6,590 nucleotides of DNA from Paraliomyxa sp041600735 (GTDB lineage Bacteria; Myxococcota_A; Polyangia; Nannocystales; Nannocystaceae). Positions 1 to 5,315 of the stretch are shown in pieces (position 1 is the first letter of the stretch; every line of letters begins with the position of its first letter). The notes below the pieces were generated by a model, which did no database searches, was not told the DNA's origin, and was given only the letters and a program-made list of their open reading frames with translations. The translations under genes and the position numbers were made by a program. The stretch covers positions 1 to 6,590 of the forward strand of contig JBFIJN010000493.1 of assembly GCA_041600735.1 (NCBI GenBank), written 5' to 3'.

Positions 1-867
1 CATGCGGTCGGCGCGGGCAGCTCTCACGACCACGATCCAACGGCAGGACCGGCTCCGGTGCACCCATCGAATTCTCCGCAACGCGTGGCGCTCGCGGCCA
101 AGCTCCGCGAGTATGGCTCGGGCTGGGACCTCGACCGGATCGAGGAACACTTCACGGTCGAGGTCCGAGAGACGCCGACCGAGTATCACCTCACGTTCAC
201 GGCCCGCGGAGCCTCGGGGCTGTGGACGACCAAGCAACTGGGCAAGCAGGAAGGCTTCAGCGGAAGGCACCTCATGCTGCCGGAAGGCCCCGAGGCCTCG
301 CCCGGCCAGCTGGCGCTCGTGAACGAGATCTTCGCGGCAACGCGCACGATATGGGTCGTTCAGGCCAATGGTGCATTCACGCCGATCGAGCTCTCCCAGG
401 GAACCCGTGGGCTGCTGGGTGGGCGCAAGCTCGAGACGCGACAGCGCCATGGCACCGCAGTCCTGTACATGAGCCCCGGCGCGGAGAATTCGATCGGCTC
501 GATCTTCGTGGTCGCCGTCGACCTGGCCAAGCGCACCGTCACCGAGGCGAGCTCGTTCGAGCTTCCCCCCAACGACTCGCGGCTCGTGCCGCCCGACGAG
601 GTGAAGCTGATCGATGGCGCGCTCAGGCGCCACGGTGACTTCGGCGTCTACGGCAATGTCACCGCGGGACTGGCGAGCCTGGCCAAGACGAGCAACCTCT
701 CCATCACCAGGACCGAGCGCGGCTACATCGTCAGCGTGGGCCCGCGCGACGACCACGGGCATCACCTCTCCTTCACCATCGATGCCAAGACCGGCGCCAT
801 CGACGACGTGGCCGCCGGGCACTCGGTTCCGGCAAATCGAGTCGAGGTCGAAGACGAACACGAGTGA
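1..867 (+). CDS. Unrecognised protein, C-terminal part (5' end outside window)
   Basis: The frame is open from base 1 to the TGA at 865-867, giving 288 residues with no start needed inside the window. A GTG at 58 could serve as a start. However, the 19 codons before it read as ordinary sequence (a Ser/His/Asp/Pro/Ala-rich stretch like a linker behind a signal peptide), so the gene probably begins upstream of the window. I do not recognise the family. Visible parts: a polar linker (about residues 1-25), an alpha/beta region around 28-130, and a hydrophobic strand with the motif SIFVVAVDLA near residue 185. The C-terminal block (about 250-280) has alternating strands ending in FTIDAKTGAIDD, which loosely resembles the last strands of PepSY-like domains; that likeness is weak. 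There is no membrane segment in the visible part. Third positions are strongly G/C, supporting real coding. It converges on the cyclase gene with 15 bp between stops and no terminator hairpin. Confidence 0.8.
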   Translation, partial: HAVGAGSSHDHDPTAGPAPVHPSNSPQRVALAAKLREYGSGWDLDRIEEHFTVEVRETPTEYHLTFTARGASGLWTTKQLGKQEGFSGRHLMLPEGPEASPGQLALVNEIFAATRTIWVVQANGAFTPIELSQGTRGLLGGRKLETRQRHGTAVLYMSPGAENSIGSIFVVAVDLAKRTVTEASSFELPPNDSRLVPPDEVKLIDGALRRHGDFGVYGNVTAGLASLAKTSNLSITRTERGYIVSVGPRDDHGHHLSFTIDAKTGAIDDVAAGHSVPANRVEVEDEHE

Positions 868-882
868 ACGCGCCCGCGAGAT

Positions 883-1710
883 CTACGTGAGGCCGAGGTA
901 CGCGAAGACCTCGGCGAGGTGCGCCTCGTCGCGGTTCACCAGCTCTCGCAGGAGCCGCTCGAAGCGCGCCACGCCAGCACGCGTGGCCGAGCCATCGAGT
1001 CGATACAGCGGCAGCGGCTCGTCGACGCCCTTGAGCGTGTAGCGGTCGAGGAACGTGAGGCACAGCTCGCGGTTGATCTCGTTCATGCGGTCCTGCACGC
1101 CGATGCGGGCCGCGTCGAGGCCCGCGCTGCGCTCACGTGCGCGAAGGTCGGCAAACGTCTCCCCGCAGAACGCGTCGGCGCAGCGCTCGACGGTCGCGTC
1201 GCCGATCATCACGCTCGCGTCGGCGATCACCTTGGTGAGCGCCTCGATCCTCGCGGCCACGTTCACGCAGTGGCCGATGAACGTGTTCACGCTCGCCACC
1301 CCGGTTCCCGCCCGCACCCGCGAGACCTCGCCCGACTCGACCCCCACGCCAAACGCGACGGGCGGCATGCGGCCGGTGGGATCCTTGCGCCCCTCACAGC
1401 AGCGGCGCAGGCCTGCGGTCAACAGGTGCGCCGCCAGCAGGCCGTTGGCAAAGTGCCGCGGCCCGAGGAACACGACCAGCGAGCCATCGCCCGTACCCGT
1501 GACCGACATCGCCTCCGCGCTCCGCTCCGCGGGCGCCAGCGCCAGCAGGCACGCCTCGAGCGTGGTGGCATAGAACTCGGCCAGGAAGTAGCAGAACTGG
1601 TTCGTGCCGTCGGCGGCTCGGGGAGCCGCGTTGAGGTTGGGCGTGAAGTTGCGCAGGTCGACGAGCACGCTCGTCGCAGGCACCGGAGGCTCGACTCGGG
1701 GCGCGTTCAT
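883..1710 (-). CDS. Class III adenylate/guanylate cyclase domain protein
   Basis: Predicted soluble nucleotidyl cyclase making a cyclic nucleotide from ATP or GTP in the cytoplasm; 275 aa from the ATG at 1710. Family landmarks, numbered from that Met: first metal Asp D18 in VLVDLRNFT, second metal Asp D75 in TGTGDGSLVVF, the GVGVESGEV strand at 121-129, and the transition-state pair N150 and R154 in IGHCVNVAARIEALTK. The closing YTLKGVDEPLPLYRL strand is at 224-238. The Lys that reads adenine is Thr71 and the usual Asp is Thr143. Thr at the Asp position is known in class IIIb enzymes, but Thr for Lys is not standard, so substrate and activity are open. About 30 residues (190-223) lie between the core and the LKG strand, more than usual. 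There is no receiver, HAMP, GAF or membrane segment, so it is a bare catalytic domain plus a C-terminal helix. An in-frame GTG at 1809 would add 33 residues whose third positions are less G/C-biased. That GTG lies just 3 nt from a predicted transcription start, so either start is possible. Confidence 0.9.
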   Translation of the reverse strand: MNAPRVEPPVPATSVLVDLRNFTPNLNAAPRAADGTNQFCYFLAEFYATTLEACLLALAPAERSAEAMSVTGTGDGSLVVFLGPRHFANGLLAAHLLTAGLRRCCEGRKDPTGRMPPVAFGVGVESGEVSRVRAGTGVASVNTFIGHCVNVAARIEALTKVIADASVMIGDATVERCADAFCGETFADLRARERSAGLDAARIGVQDRMNEINRELCLTFLDRYTLKGVDEPLPLYRLDGSATRAGVARFERLLRELVNRDEAHLAEVFAYLGLT

Positions 1711-1811
1711 GGCTGCTACAGGCTCGCGCACGAGGCGGCCCGCGTCGAGGGCAACGCCGCCCCATCGACTCTCCGACCGCGAACATGCTTCGCCGACATC
1801 CGGCCGCACGA

Positions 1812-1824
1812 GCCTGTTATCCTA
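1812..1824 (-). promoter_or_regulatory. Extended -10 element, cyclase direction
   Basis: On the minus strand TGGTAGGAT provides an extended -10 (TGn then TAGGAT, hexamer on plus coordinates 1819-1824). The expected transcription start is near 1812, 3 nt before the alternative cyclase GTG at 1809 and about 100 nt before the ATG at 1710. No convincing -35 was seen. The hexamer overlaps the plus-strand -10 of the divergent lipoprotein gene by five bases. This is a motif prediction only. Confidence 0.4.
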
Positions 1825-1830
1825 CCAAGG
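1815..1830 (+). promoter_or_regulatory. Extended -10 promoter giving a leaderless lipoprotein mRNA
   Basis: TGTTATCCT matches an extended -10 (TG at 1815-1816, hexamer TATCCT at 1818-1823). Counting the usual six bases past the hexamer puts +1 exactly on the G of the GTG at 1830. That GTG also gives the best signal peptide, so promoter and start support each other. There is no Shine-Dalgarno sequence before this GTG, as expected for a leaderless message. The same arrangement precedes the esterase gene at 5315. Confidence 0.55.
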
Positions 1831-2471
1831 TGATCGCGCTCCGGCGGCTCCTCCTGGCAGCTCTTGCGGCATCCTGCGCGCCGTCCACCGCGCCGGTGGA
1901 AGAACAAATGCGCGTCGAGCCGGCGCCCACTCGAACCGAGCCCGAGGCCACTCCCATGCAGACCTTCCACGCCAGGGTCGAGGTCGAGGGCAAGCCGGGC
2001 GCCAAGAAGATGCAGGGGGTCTGGCTCGTGACCCCCGACGGCGAGCGCAAGGTCGTTTCCTATCGAGCGAGCCCGTGGTGGCGGGCCTTCGAGGGCCGCT
2101 CCGTCGAGGCGGTGGGCGAGTCACACCACCCACACGGAAATGCAAGCTTCACCGCTAACTTTCGCGTGCACCAGCTGCGCATCGAGAAGCCGACGGCCGA
2201 GGATCCGCTGGTGTGGATCAAGGGCGAGCAGCAGCTGTGGGGCACGTTCGAGAGGCAGAGCGGCGCGCCCGGCAGCAAGAGCGAGGGTGAGACGCTGACC
2301 ATGTTCGCCGCCGAGGACGGCACGCGCTTCGTCGTCTACGAGCTGCCCGACCCACCGCCCGCCATGGGTGCGCGGGTGCTGGCCACGGTCCATGAGGTCG
2401 AGCCCTCGCCGTTCGTGGCCCGGGTGGGTGGGCGCTACGTGTGGGTGGCCGAGTTCCGCGACGCCGAGTGA
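1830..2471 (+). CDS. Predicted lipoprotein with two repeated beta domains
   Basis: 213 aa from the GTG at 1830. An ATG at 1785 is in frame but would put 15 unlikely residues ahead of the signal peptide. The n-region has Arg5-Arg6, then a Leu/Ala core, then lipobox AAS-C with lipid-anchor Cys16, so it is expected on the periplasmic face of a membrane or the cell surface. A Pro/Glu/Thr linker runs to about residue 43. The rest looks like two versions of one small, mostly beta domain. In copy one, GKPGAK (54-59) is followed by DGERKVVSY (70-78) and GRSVEAVGE (89-97). In copy two, GAPGSK (145-150) is followed by DGTRFVVY (163-170) and GARVLATVHE (180-189). The spacing is nearly the same, so a duplicated OB-like or similar barrel is plausible. 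I do not recognise a named family and see no catalytic motif. It is divergent from the cyclase gene and converges on the Cys-rich lipoprotein pair with 8 bp between stops. Confidence 0.85.
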   Translation: MIALRRLLLAALAASCAPSTAPVEEQMRVEPAPTRTEPEATPMQTFHARVEVEGKPGAKKMQGVWLVTPDGERKVVSYRASPWWRAFEGRSVEAVGESHHPHGNASFTANFRVHQLRIEKPTAEDPLVWIKGEQQLWGTFERQSGAPGSKSEGETLTMFAAEDGTRFVVYELPDPPPAMGARVLATVHEVEPSPFVARVGGRYVWVAEFRDAE

Positions 2472-2479
2472 TTGGAGGA

Positions 2480-2851
2480 CTAGAACTCGACACAGTTCGA
2501 ACAGTAGTCGCTGCTCTCACCCAGACACGCAAAGCAGCCGTTGTGAAAGCACGTCTTCGTGCCGGGCGAGCACGTGATCGCCTGCACGCATGCATACTCG
2601 CAGCCGGAGGACGACGCCTTCCTGAGGAAGGCCTTGGTGTCCAGATCGACGATCCCAAGCTCCTCGACCCGGACCTCCGTAGCACCATCTTCTTCTCGTG
2701 CCTGACGGATACTCCTGGGAACCGTGCCTGGCGGGCACTCGTGCACGACATCGAGGCACTTGCCGCCATCCACTCCTTGCCCGTTCTCGTCGCAGCTCGA
2801 GCTCACGACGATCCCAAGCGCGAACCCCAGAATCAACCCCGTCCGACCCAT
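2480..2851 (-). CDS. Small Cys-rich lipoprotein, second of a pair
   Basis: 123 aa. The ATG at 2851 is chosen because it gives a clean signal peptide (Arg3, hydrophobic 5-16, lipobox SSS-C, anchor Cys20) and because GGGGGGTGAT, a strong ribosome-binding match, lies just before it. An in-frame start upstream (2899) would only add residues ahead of the signal peptide. After the anchor there are ten more Cys: 32, 39, 84, 88, 94, 101, 106, 109, 117 and 120, so the mature protein is probably held by disulfides outside the cytoplasm. The middle (about 45-80) is charged and Cys-free. The Cys spacing in the last 40 residues is C-x3-C-x5-C-x6-C-x4-C-x2-C-x7-C-x2-C, close to that of the neighbour upstream. 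No named family or enzyme motif is recognised; a binding or structural role is possible but unproven. The upstream gene ends 4 nt before this start, so the two are surely co-transcribed. Confidence 0.85.
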   Translation of the reverse strand: MGRTGLILGFALGIVVSSSCDENGQGVDGGKCLDVVHECPPGTVPRSIRQAREEDGATEVRVEELGIVDLDTKAFLRKASSSGCEYACVQAITCSPGTKTCFHNGCFACLGESSDYCSNCVEF

Positions 2852-2862
2852 GCAATCACCCC
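2852..2862 (-). promoter_or_regulatory. Ribosome-binding site overlapping the upstream stop codon
   Basis: Read on the minus strand, GGGGGGTGATTGCATG holds three signals. They are the TGA stop of the upstream Cys-rich lipoprotein (2858-2856), a GGGGGTGAT stretch close to the 16S anti-SD complement, and the ATG at 2851. The overlap fixes the start of the downstream gene and suggests translational coupling between the two. Confidence 0.7.
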
Positions 2863-3251
2863 CCACACTGCTCGAAGCACGCCGCTGCCGCATCACCAAT
2901 GCCCTCCGGCAGACACACGGTGCAGTCGGAGAGATTCGTACAGACCGTGCTCGTACAGACCTCGGGCATCACACAGAGATGCGTACAGTCGTCTTCTCGT
3001 ACGGTGAACCCGAGCAACAAGCCATCCCGTCCCAGCACTGTCGCCGAGAACACCGCAGTGCCCTGCGGAGCCTCTGCCCAGTCCACGATCAACACACTTG
3101 CATCACCAGGCGACATGGTTCCGTCGTATGGAACGAGTGATGATGTGGGACAGGAGAACGCTTCGGTGTTCTCGCAGAAGCTCGGCTCATCGGGCTCGCT
3201 GTCGCCGCCAGAAGCCTGGCACGCAATCGACGAGGCCGAGAGGAGCATCAA
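2856..3251 (-). CDS. Small Cys-rich lipoprotein, first of a pair; N-terminus frame-disrupted
   Basis: The open frame has TTG at 3251 or ATG at 3248 as its only start codons. The TTG form is 131 aa with lipobox SIA-C and anchor Cys11, but a 10-residue signal peptide with no positive charge is too short to work. Adding one base to a C4 run (plus strand 3270-3273) joins it to an ATG at 3301. That ATG has GGGAAGGGG upstream, and the join gives a 148 aa protein with a normal signal peptide (Arg, then VLGLGLMLLSASSIA-C). I therefore read this as a real gene with a frameshift, a natural mutation or a sequence error. Ten further Cys follow the anchor (26, 34, 89, 93, 99, 104, 110, 113, 125, 129 in TTG numbering), spaced almost as in the downstream neighbour. 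Residues about 47-85 look like a beta domain. Function is not recognised. A shared role with the next gene, probably in the periplasm or at the surface, is inferred from operon and Cys pattern. Confidence 0.75.
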   Translation of the reverse strand: MMLLSASSIACQASGGDSEPDEPSFCENTEAFSCPTSSLVPYDGTMSPGDASVLIVDWAEAPQGTAVFSATVLGRDGLLLGFTVREDDCTHLCVMPEVCTSTVCTNLSDCTVCLPEGIGDAAAACFEQCGG

Positions 3252-3318
3252 CCCAAGGCCAAGAACCCTGGGGCAAGCTGAACCAGCGCGGAGTCAATCA
3301 TCGACTCGACCCCTTCCC
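3252..3318 (-). other. Probable true start region of the upstream Cys-rich lipoprotein
   Basis: On the minus strand GGGAAGGGG lies 8 nt before an ATG at 3301, which opens a 17-codon frame ending in TGA at 3250-3248. In the frame of the downstream lipoprotein there is a stop at 3297-3295 and no ATG, GTG or TTG until 3251. One extra C in the CCCC run at 3270-3273 would fuse the two frames into a normal lipoprotein leader. The ATG overlaps the stop of the ORF at 3298-3561 in an ATGA, another sign that translation starts here. Confidence 0.5.
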
Positions 3319-3561
3319 GCCACTACCCTGACGAACCGGATGATGATGCATCTGGACTGCCGCTATCCGTCGTGCCCGTACCATCGGGGACCTCGCCGGT
3401 CGAACCGTCCGCTCACCCATGCAAGCATTGATGATCAAGACGGCCACCGTAGCAAGGGCGGCACTGGTGAGAAATAGTGGCACGAATATGCCATTGAGAC
3501 ATCGAAGTGCGCCTTGCGGCGAGGGGGCAATCGTGTCCAAGCAGGACACGCATTGCGGCAC
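3298..3561 (-). pseudogene. Short hydrophobic ORF, possibly a frameshifted third lipoprotein
   Basis: 87 aa if read straight from the GTG at 3561, 9 nt after the stop of the large gene upstream. It has a short N-terminal part with CVSC, then a clear hydrophobic segment (about residues 28-44) ending in a lipobox-like INA-C. After that Cys the straight frame becomes Arg/His-rich, unlike any exported protein. The frame reached by a one-base change near 3410-3414 instead reads Ala-Asp-Gly-Ser-Thr-Gly and continues for 29 residues rich in Gly/Ser/Thr/Asp to a TAG at 3325-3323. That is the usual composition of a lipoprotein linker. So this could be a damaged or mis-sequenced small lipoprotein leading the operon with the two Cys-rich genes. 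Alternatively it could be a genuine small membrane protein with a basic tail whose stop overlaps the next ATG. It could also be non-coding. The reading is uncertain, and no function can be given. Confidence 0.35.
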
Positions 3562-3570
3562 CGCCGCTCG

Positions 3571-5196
3571 CTACGCGGGCGACCCCCAGACCAACCCCAG
3601 CCCGTCCTTCAGCGTCAGCACGGCCGCAATGTCCCCGCCCGGACCGCCCGCGATGCCGCACACGTGCTCGCCTTCCTCGAATGCAATCGTGGTCCCACCC
3701 ACCTGAAGCCGCCGCGCCGCATCGACATGTGCCGAGCCGAGCACCCGCCCATCCGCCGCGAACACCAACGCGCCCGTGCAGCGCGGACCCTCGTCGGCGC
3801 CGAAATCGAACGCAGCCTGCCACCGCGGCGCATCTCCGAACCCGATCTGCGTCACCGTCGGCTGACCCCAAGGCCCATATCCGGGCGCAGTGAAGTCCTC
3901 CGGCAGCGTGAACAGCACGCGGCTGCCACGATCCGCGCCAACGAAGCGCAGCGAGCAGCGCCCGCCATCATCGCCGGCGACCACCCACCCTCCCGTGTTG
4001 GCAACCGGCTGAACCGCACCCACGAGTCCGTGCTGCACGCTCCCTACGGGGCTGACCCCCAGCTTGGGGCCAACCTCGGGGCGCAGCCGCTGCTCCTGCG
4101 CTTGGCCGTGGAGCACGCGTAGCACGAGCCCCTCGACGCCGTGATCGACCGCGGCGCCGCGCAGCTCGAGCCCGGCGGGCAGGGCAACGCGCGAGCGCTT
4201 GCCGGTCCCCAGGTGCACGCCAACCAGCGTCGCCTTCTCGTTGTTCACGATGCAGCGCAGGAACCACTCGCCCAGCACGCCGAGCACCCAGCAGTGGCTG
4301 AACAAGCCGCGGCGCCCCGCGTGCACGCGACCGGCCACACCGACCCGCTCCTGCTCGACATTGGTGCTCTCGTAGTGATCGATGCGAACGAGCCCGAACG
4401 CGCTCGTGTGAAGGCTGGGCAGCATCGCGCCGGTCATCGCCCCCGCGTCGAGCTCGCGCAGCTGCTCGCGAGTGGGTAGTCGCGTCACCTCGACCGTGCC
4501 CGCCGGGTCGACGCAGGCGAACGCATCACCGTCGGGGAGGCGCAGCGCCACGTGCACGCGACCCGCGGCATCGAGCGCGATCGGATCGCCGTAGCTCGGG
4601 CGGGCGTCGGCGACGATCGGCCGCAGCACCAGCGGCGAGCTCGGCGGGGCCACTCGCTCGACGGTCGGCGCGACGAGTGGCTCCACCGCCACGGCCTTCG
4701 CCGCCGGCTTGCGTGGAGCCCGGGCCTTCGGCGGGGTCGCGCGCTCCGGGAGCGGCTCGTCGGCGTAGGCCCCGACCGGCCCGGTGAGCGAGAGATGCAA
4801 GCGCTGGCTCCCGCGCGAGGCATACACCCGCAGCGAGAGATCGAGCTCGTCACCGCGAACGCGACACCACTCGACGACATCGATGTGGCGGGCGTGCGCC
4901 GTGAGCACCTGCTCGAGGAGCGTGGAGAGCTCGGGGGTGCTCGCACGCGCTTGGATGAGCGCGCTCTCGAGTCGCTGAAGGAAGGCCTTCGCGCCCGAGA
5001 GCGTGACCGGCCTGCCGCCGCTCTGCGCCGCCACGCCCTTGACCACACGCGCCACGCTGCCCCACGGCGCACACTGGGAGGCGAAGGTCCGCGGATAGTC
5101 TGGAAGCTCGATCCAGTCGGTCACGAGGTGCACGGTCGCATGCGAGACGCGGAGCGTCGACATTGCGGGAGCCGGTACCAAACCATCACCCGCCAT
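3571..5196 (-). CDS. Large unrecognised protein with probable beta-propeller C-terminal domain
   Basis: 541 aa from the ATG at 5196, preferred because GAAGAGAG lies just upstream. ATG 5163 (11 residues shorter) and GTG 5241 are alternatives. There is no signal peptide or membrane segment, so it is likely cytoplasmic. The N-terminal domain (about 12-145) starts with beta strands. It continues with a helical part (about 63-105, including AKAFLQRLESALIQA) and ends in strands including ELDLSLRVYAS. A Pro/Ala/Lys/Val linker (about 148-188) follows. The C-terminal 350 residues are made of repeated strand pairs with Gly/Asp turns. Examples are a blade at about 206-240 with LDAAGRVHVALRLPDGD, another ending GKRSRVALP and another ending RGSRVLFTLPED. 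Near the C-terminus are ALVFAADGRVLGSA and DIAAVLTLKDGLGLVWGS. This fits a six- or seven-bladed propeller, but I did not identify the family and see no catalytic motif. It is divergent from the esterase gene and may be followed by the small lipoprotein genes on the same strand. Confidence 0.85.
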   Translation of the reverse strand: MAGDGLVPAPAMSTLRVSHATVHLVTDWIELPDYPRTFASQCAPWGSVARVVKGVAAQSGGRPVTLSGAKAFLQRLESALIQARASTPELSTLLEQVLTAHARHIDVVEWCRVRGDELDLSLRVYASRGSQRLHLSLTGPVGAYADEPLPERATPPKARAPRKPAAKAVAVEPLVAPTVERVAPPSSPLVLRPIVADARPSYGDPIALDAAGRVHVALRLPDGDAFACVDPAGTVEVTRLPTREQLRELDAGAMTGAMLPSLHTSAFGLVRIDHYESTNVEQERVGVAGRVHAGRRGLFSHCWVLGVLGEWFLRCIVNNEKATLVGVHLGTGKRSRVALPAGLELRGAAVDHGVEGLVLRVLHGQAQEQRLRPEVGPKLGVSPVGSVQHGLVGAVQPVANTGGWVVAGDDGGRCSLRFVGADRGSRVLFTLPEDFTAPGYGPWGQPTVTQIGFGDAPRWQAAFDFGADEGPRCTGALVFAADGRVLGSAHVDAARRLQVGGTTIAFEEGEHVCGIAGGPGGDIAAVLTLKDGLGLVWGSPA

Positions 5197-5299
5197 CGAC
5201 TCTCTTCGTTCAACCCTCGACGCAAGCGTCACGCACCCCACTCGCCTCGCAGCCCCGCCCCCACCTCACCAATCCCTCGCAACCACTCACGGCCCCTCG

Positions 5300-5315
5300 T
5301 GCTAGCGTCGAGCCA
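5300..5315 (+). promoter_or_regulatory. Extended -10 promoter giving a leaderless esterase mRNA
   Basis: TGCTAGCGT matches an extended -10 (TG at 5300-5301, hexamer TAGCGT at 5303-5308). Six bases later the predicted +1 falls on the A of the ATG at 5315. There is no Shine-Dalgarno sequence. The distance from hexamer to start codon is identical to that at 1818-1830, which makes chance less likely. No clear -35 was seen, and no matching minus-strand -10 was found for the divergent large gene. Confidence 0.55.

Noticed and set aside
1785..1829. ATG at 1785 as start of the repeated-domain lipoprotein
   Set aside because: It would put 15 residues, including a Cys, before the signal peptide, whereas GTG 1830 gives an ideal signal peptide and coincides with the predicted transcription start.
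919..1833. Long plus-strand open frame of about 304 codons opposite the cyclase gene
   Set aside because: It is the antisense shadow of a GC-rich gene: Arg/Ala/His/Val-rich with no domain, while the minus strand has unmistakable cyclase motifs.
3256..3275. Programmed -1 ribosomal frameshift at the CCCC run
   Set aside because: The run does not form a standard X-XXY-YYZ slippery heptamer and no clear downstream stem was seen; a one-base deletion or sequence error explains it more simply.
3421..3440. Extended -10 match TGCTACGGT on the minus strand just upstream of the INA-C codons (about 3446-3454)
   Set aside because: It matches the motif, but the nearest start (TTG) would leave a signal peptide of only five residues. 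It lies within the hydrophobic coding stretch, so chance is more likely.
2698..3477. Plus-strand open frame of about 259 codons across the Cys-rich lipoprotein pair
   Set aside because: Low-complexity Ser/Pro/Arg product with no motif. The minus strand has two lipoprotein signals, ribosome-binding sites and matched Cys spacing.
5197..5241. GTG at 5241 as start of the large minus-strand gene
   Set aside because: No ribosome-binding site, and the extra 15 residues look like non-coding sequence; ATG 5196 has GAAGAGAG just upstream.
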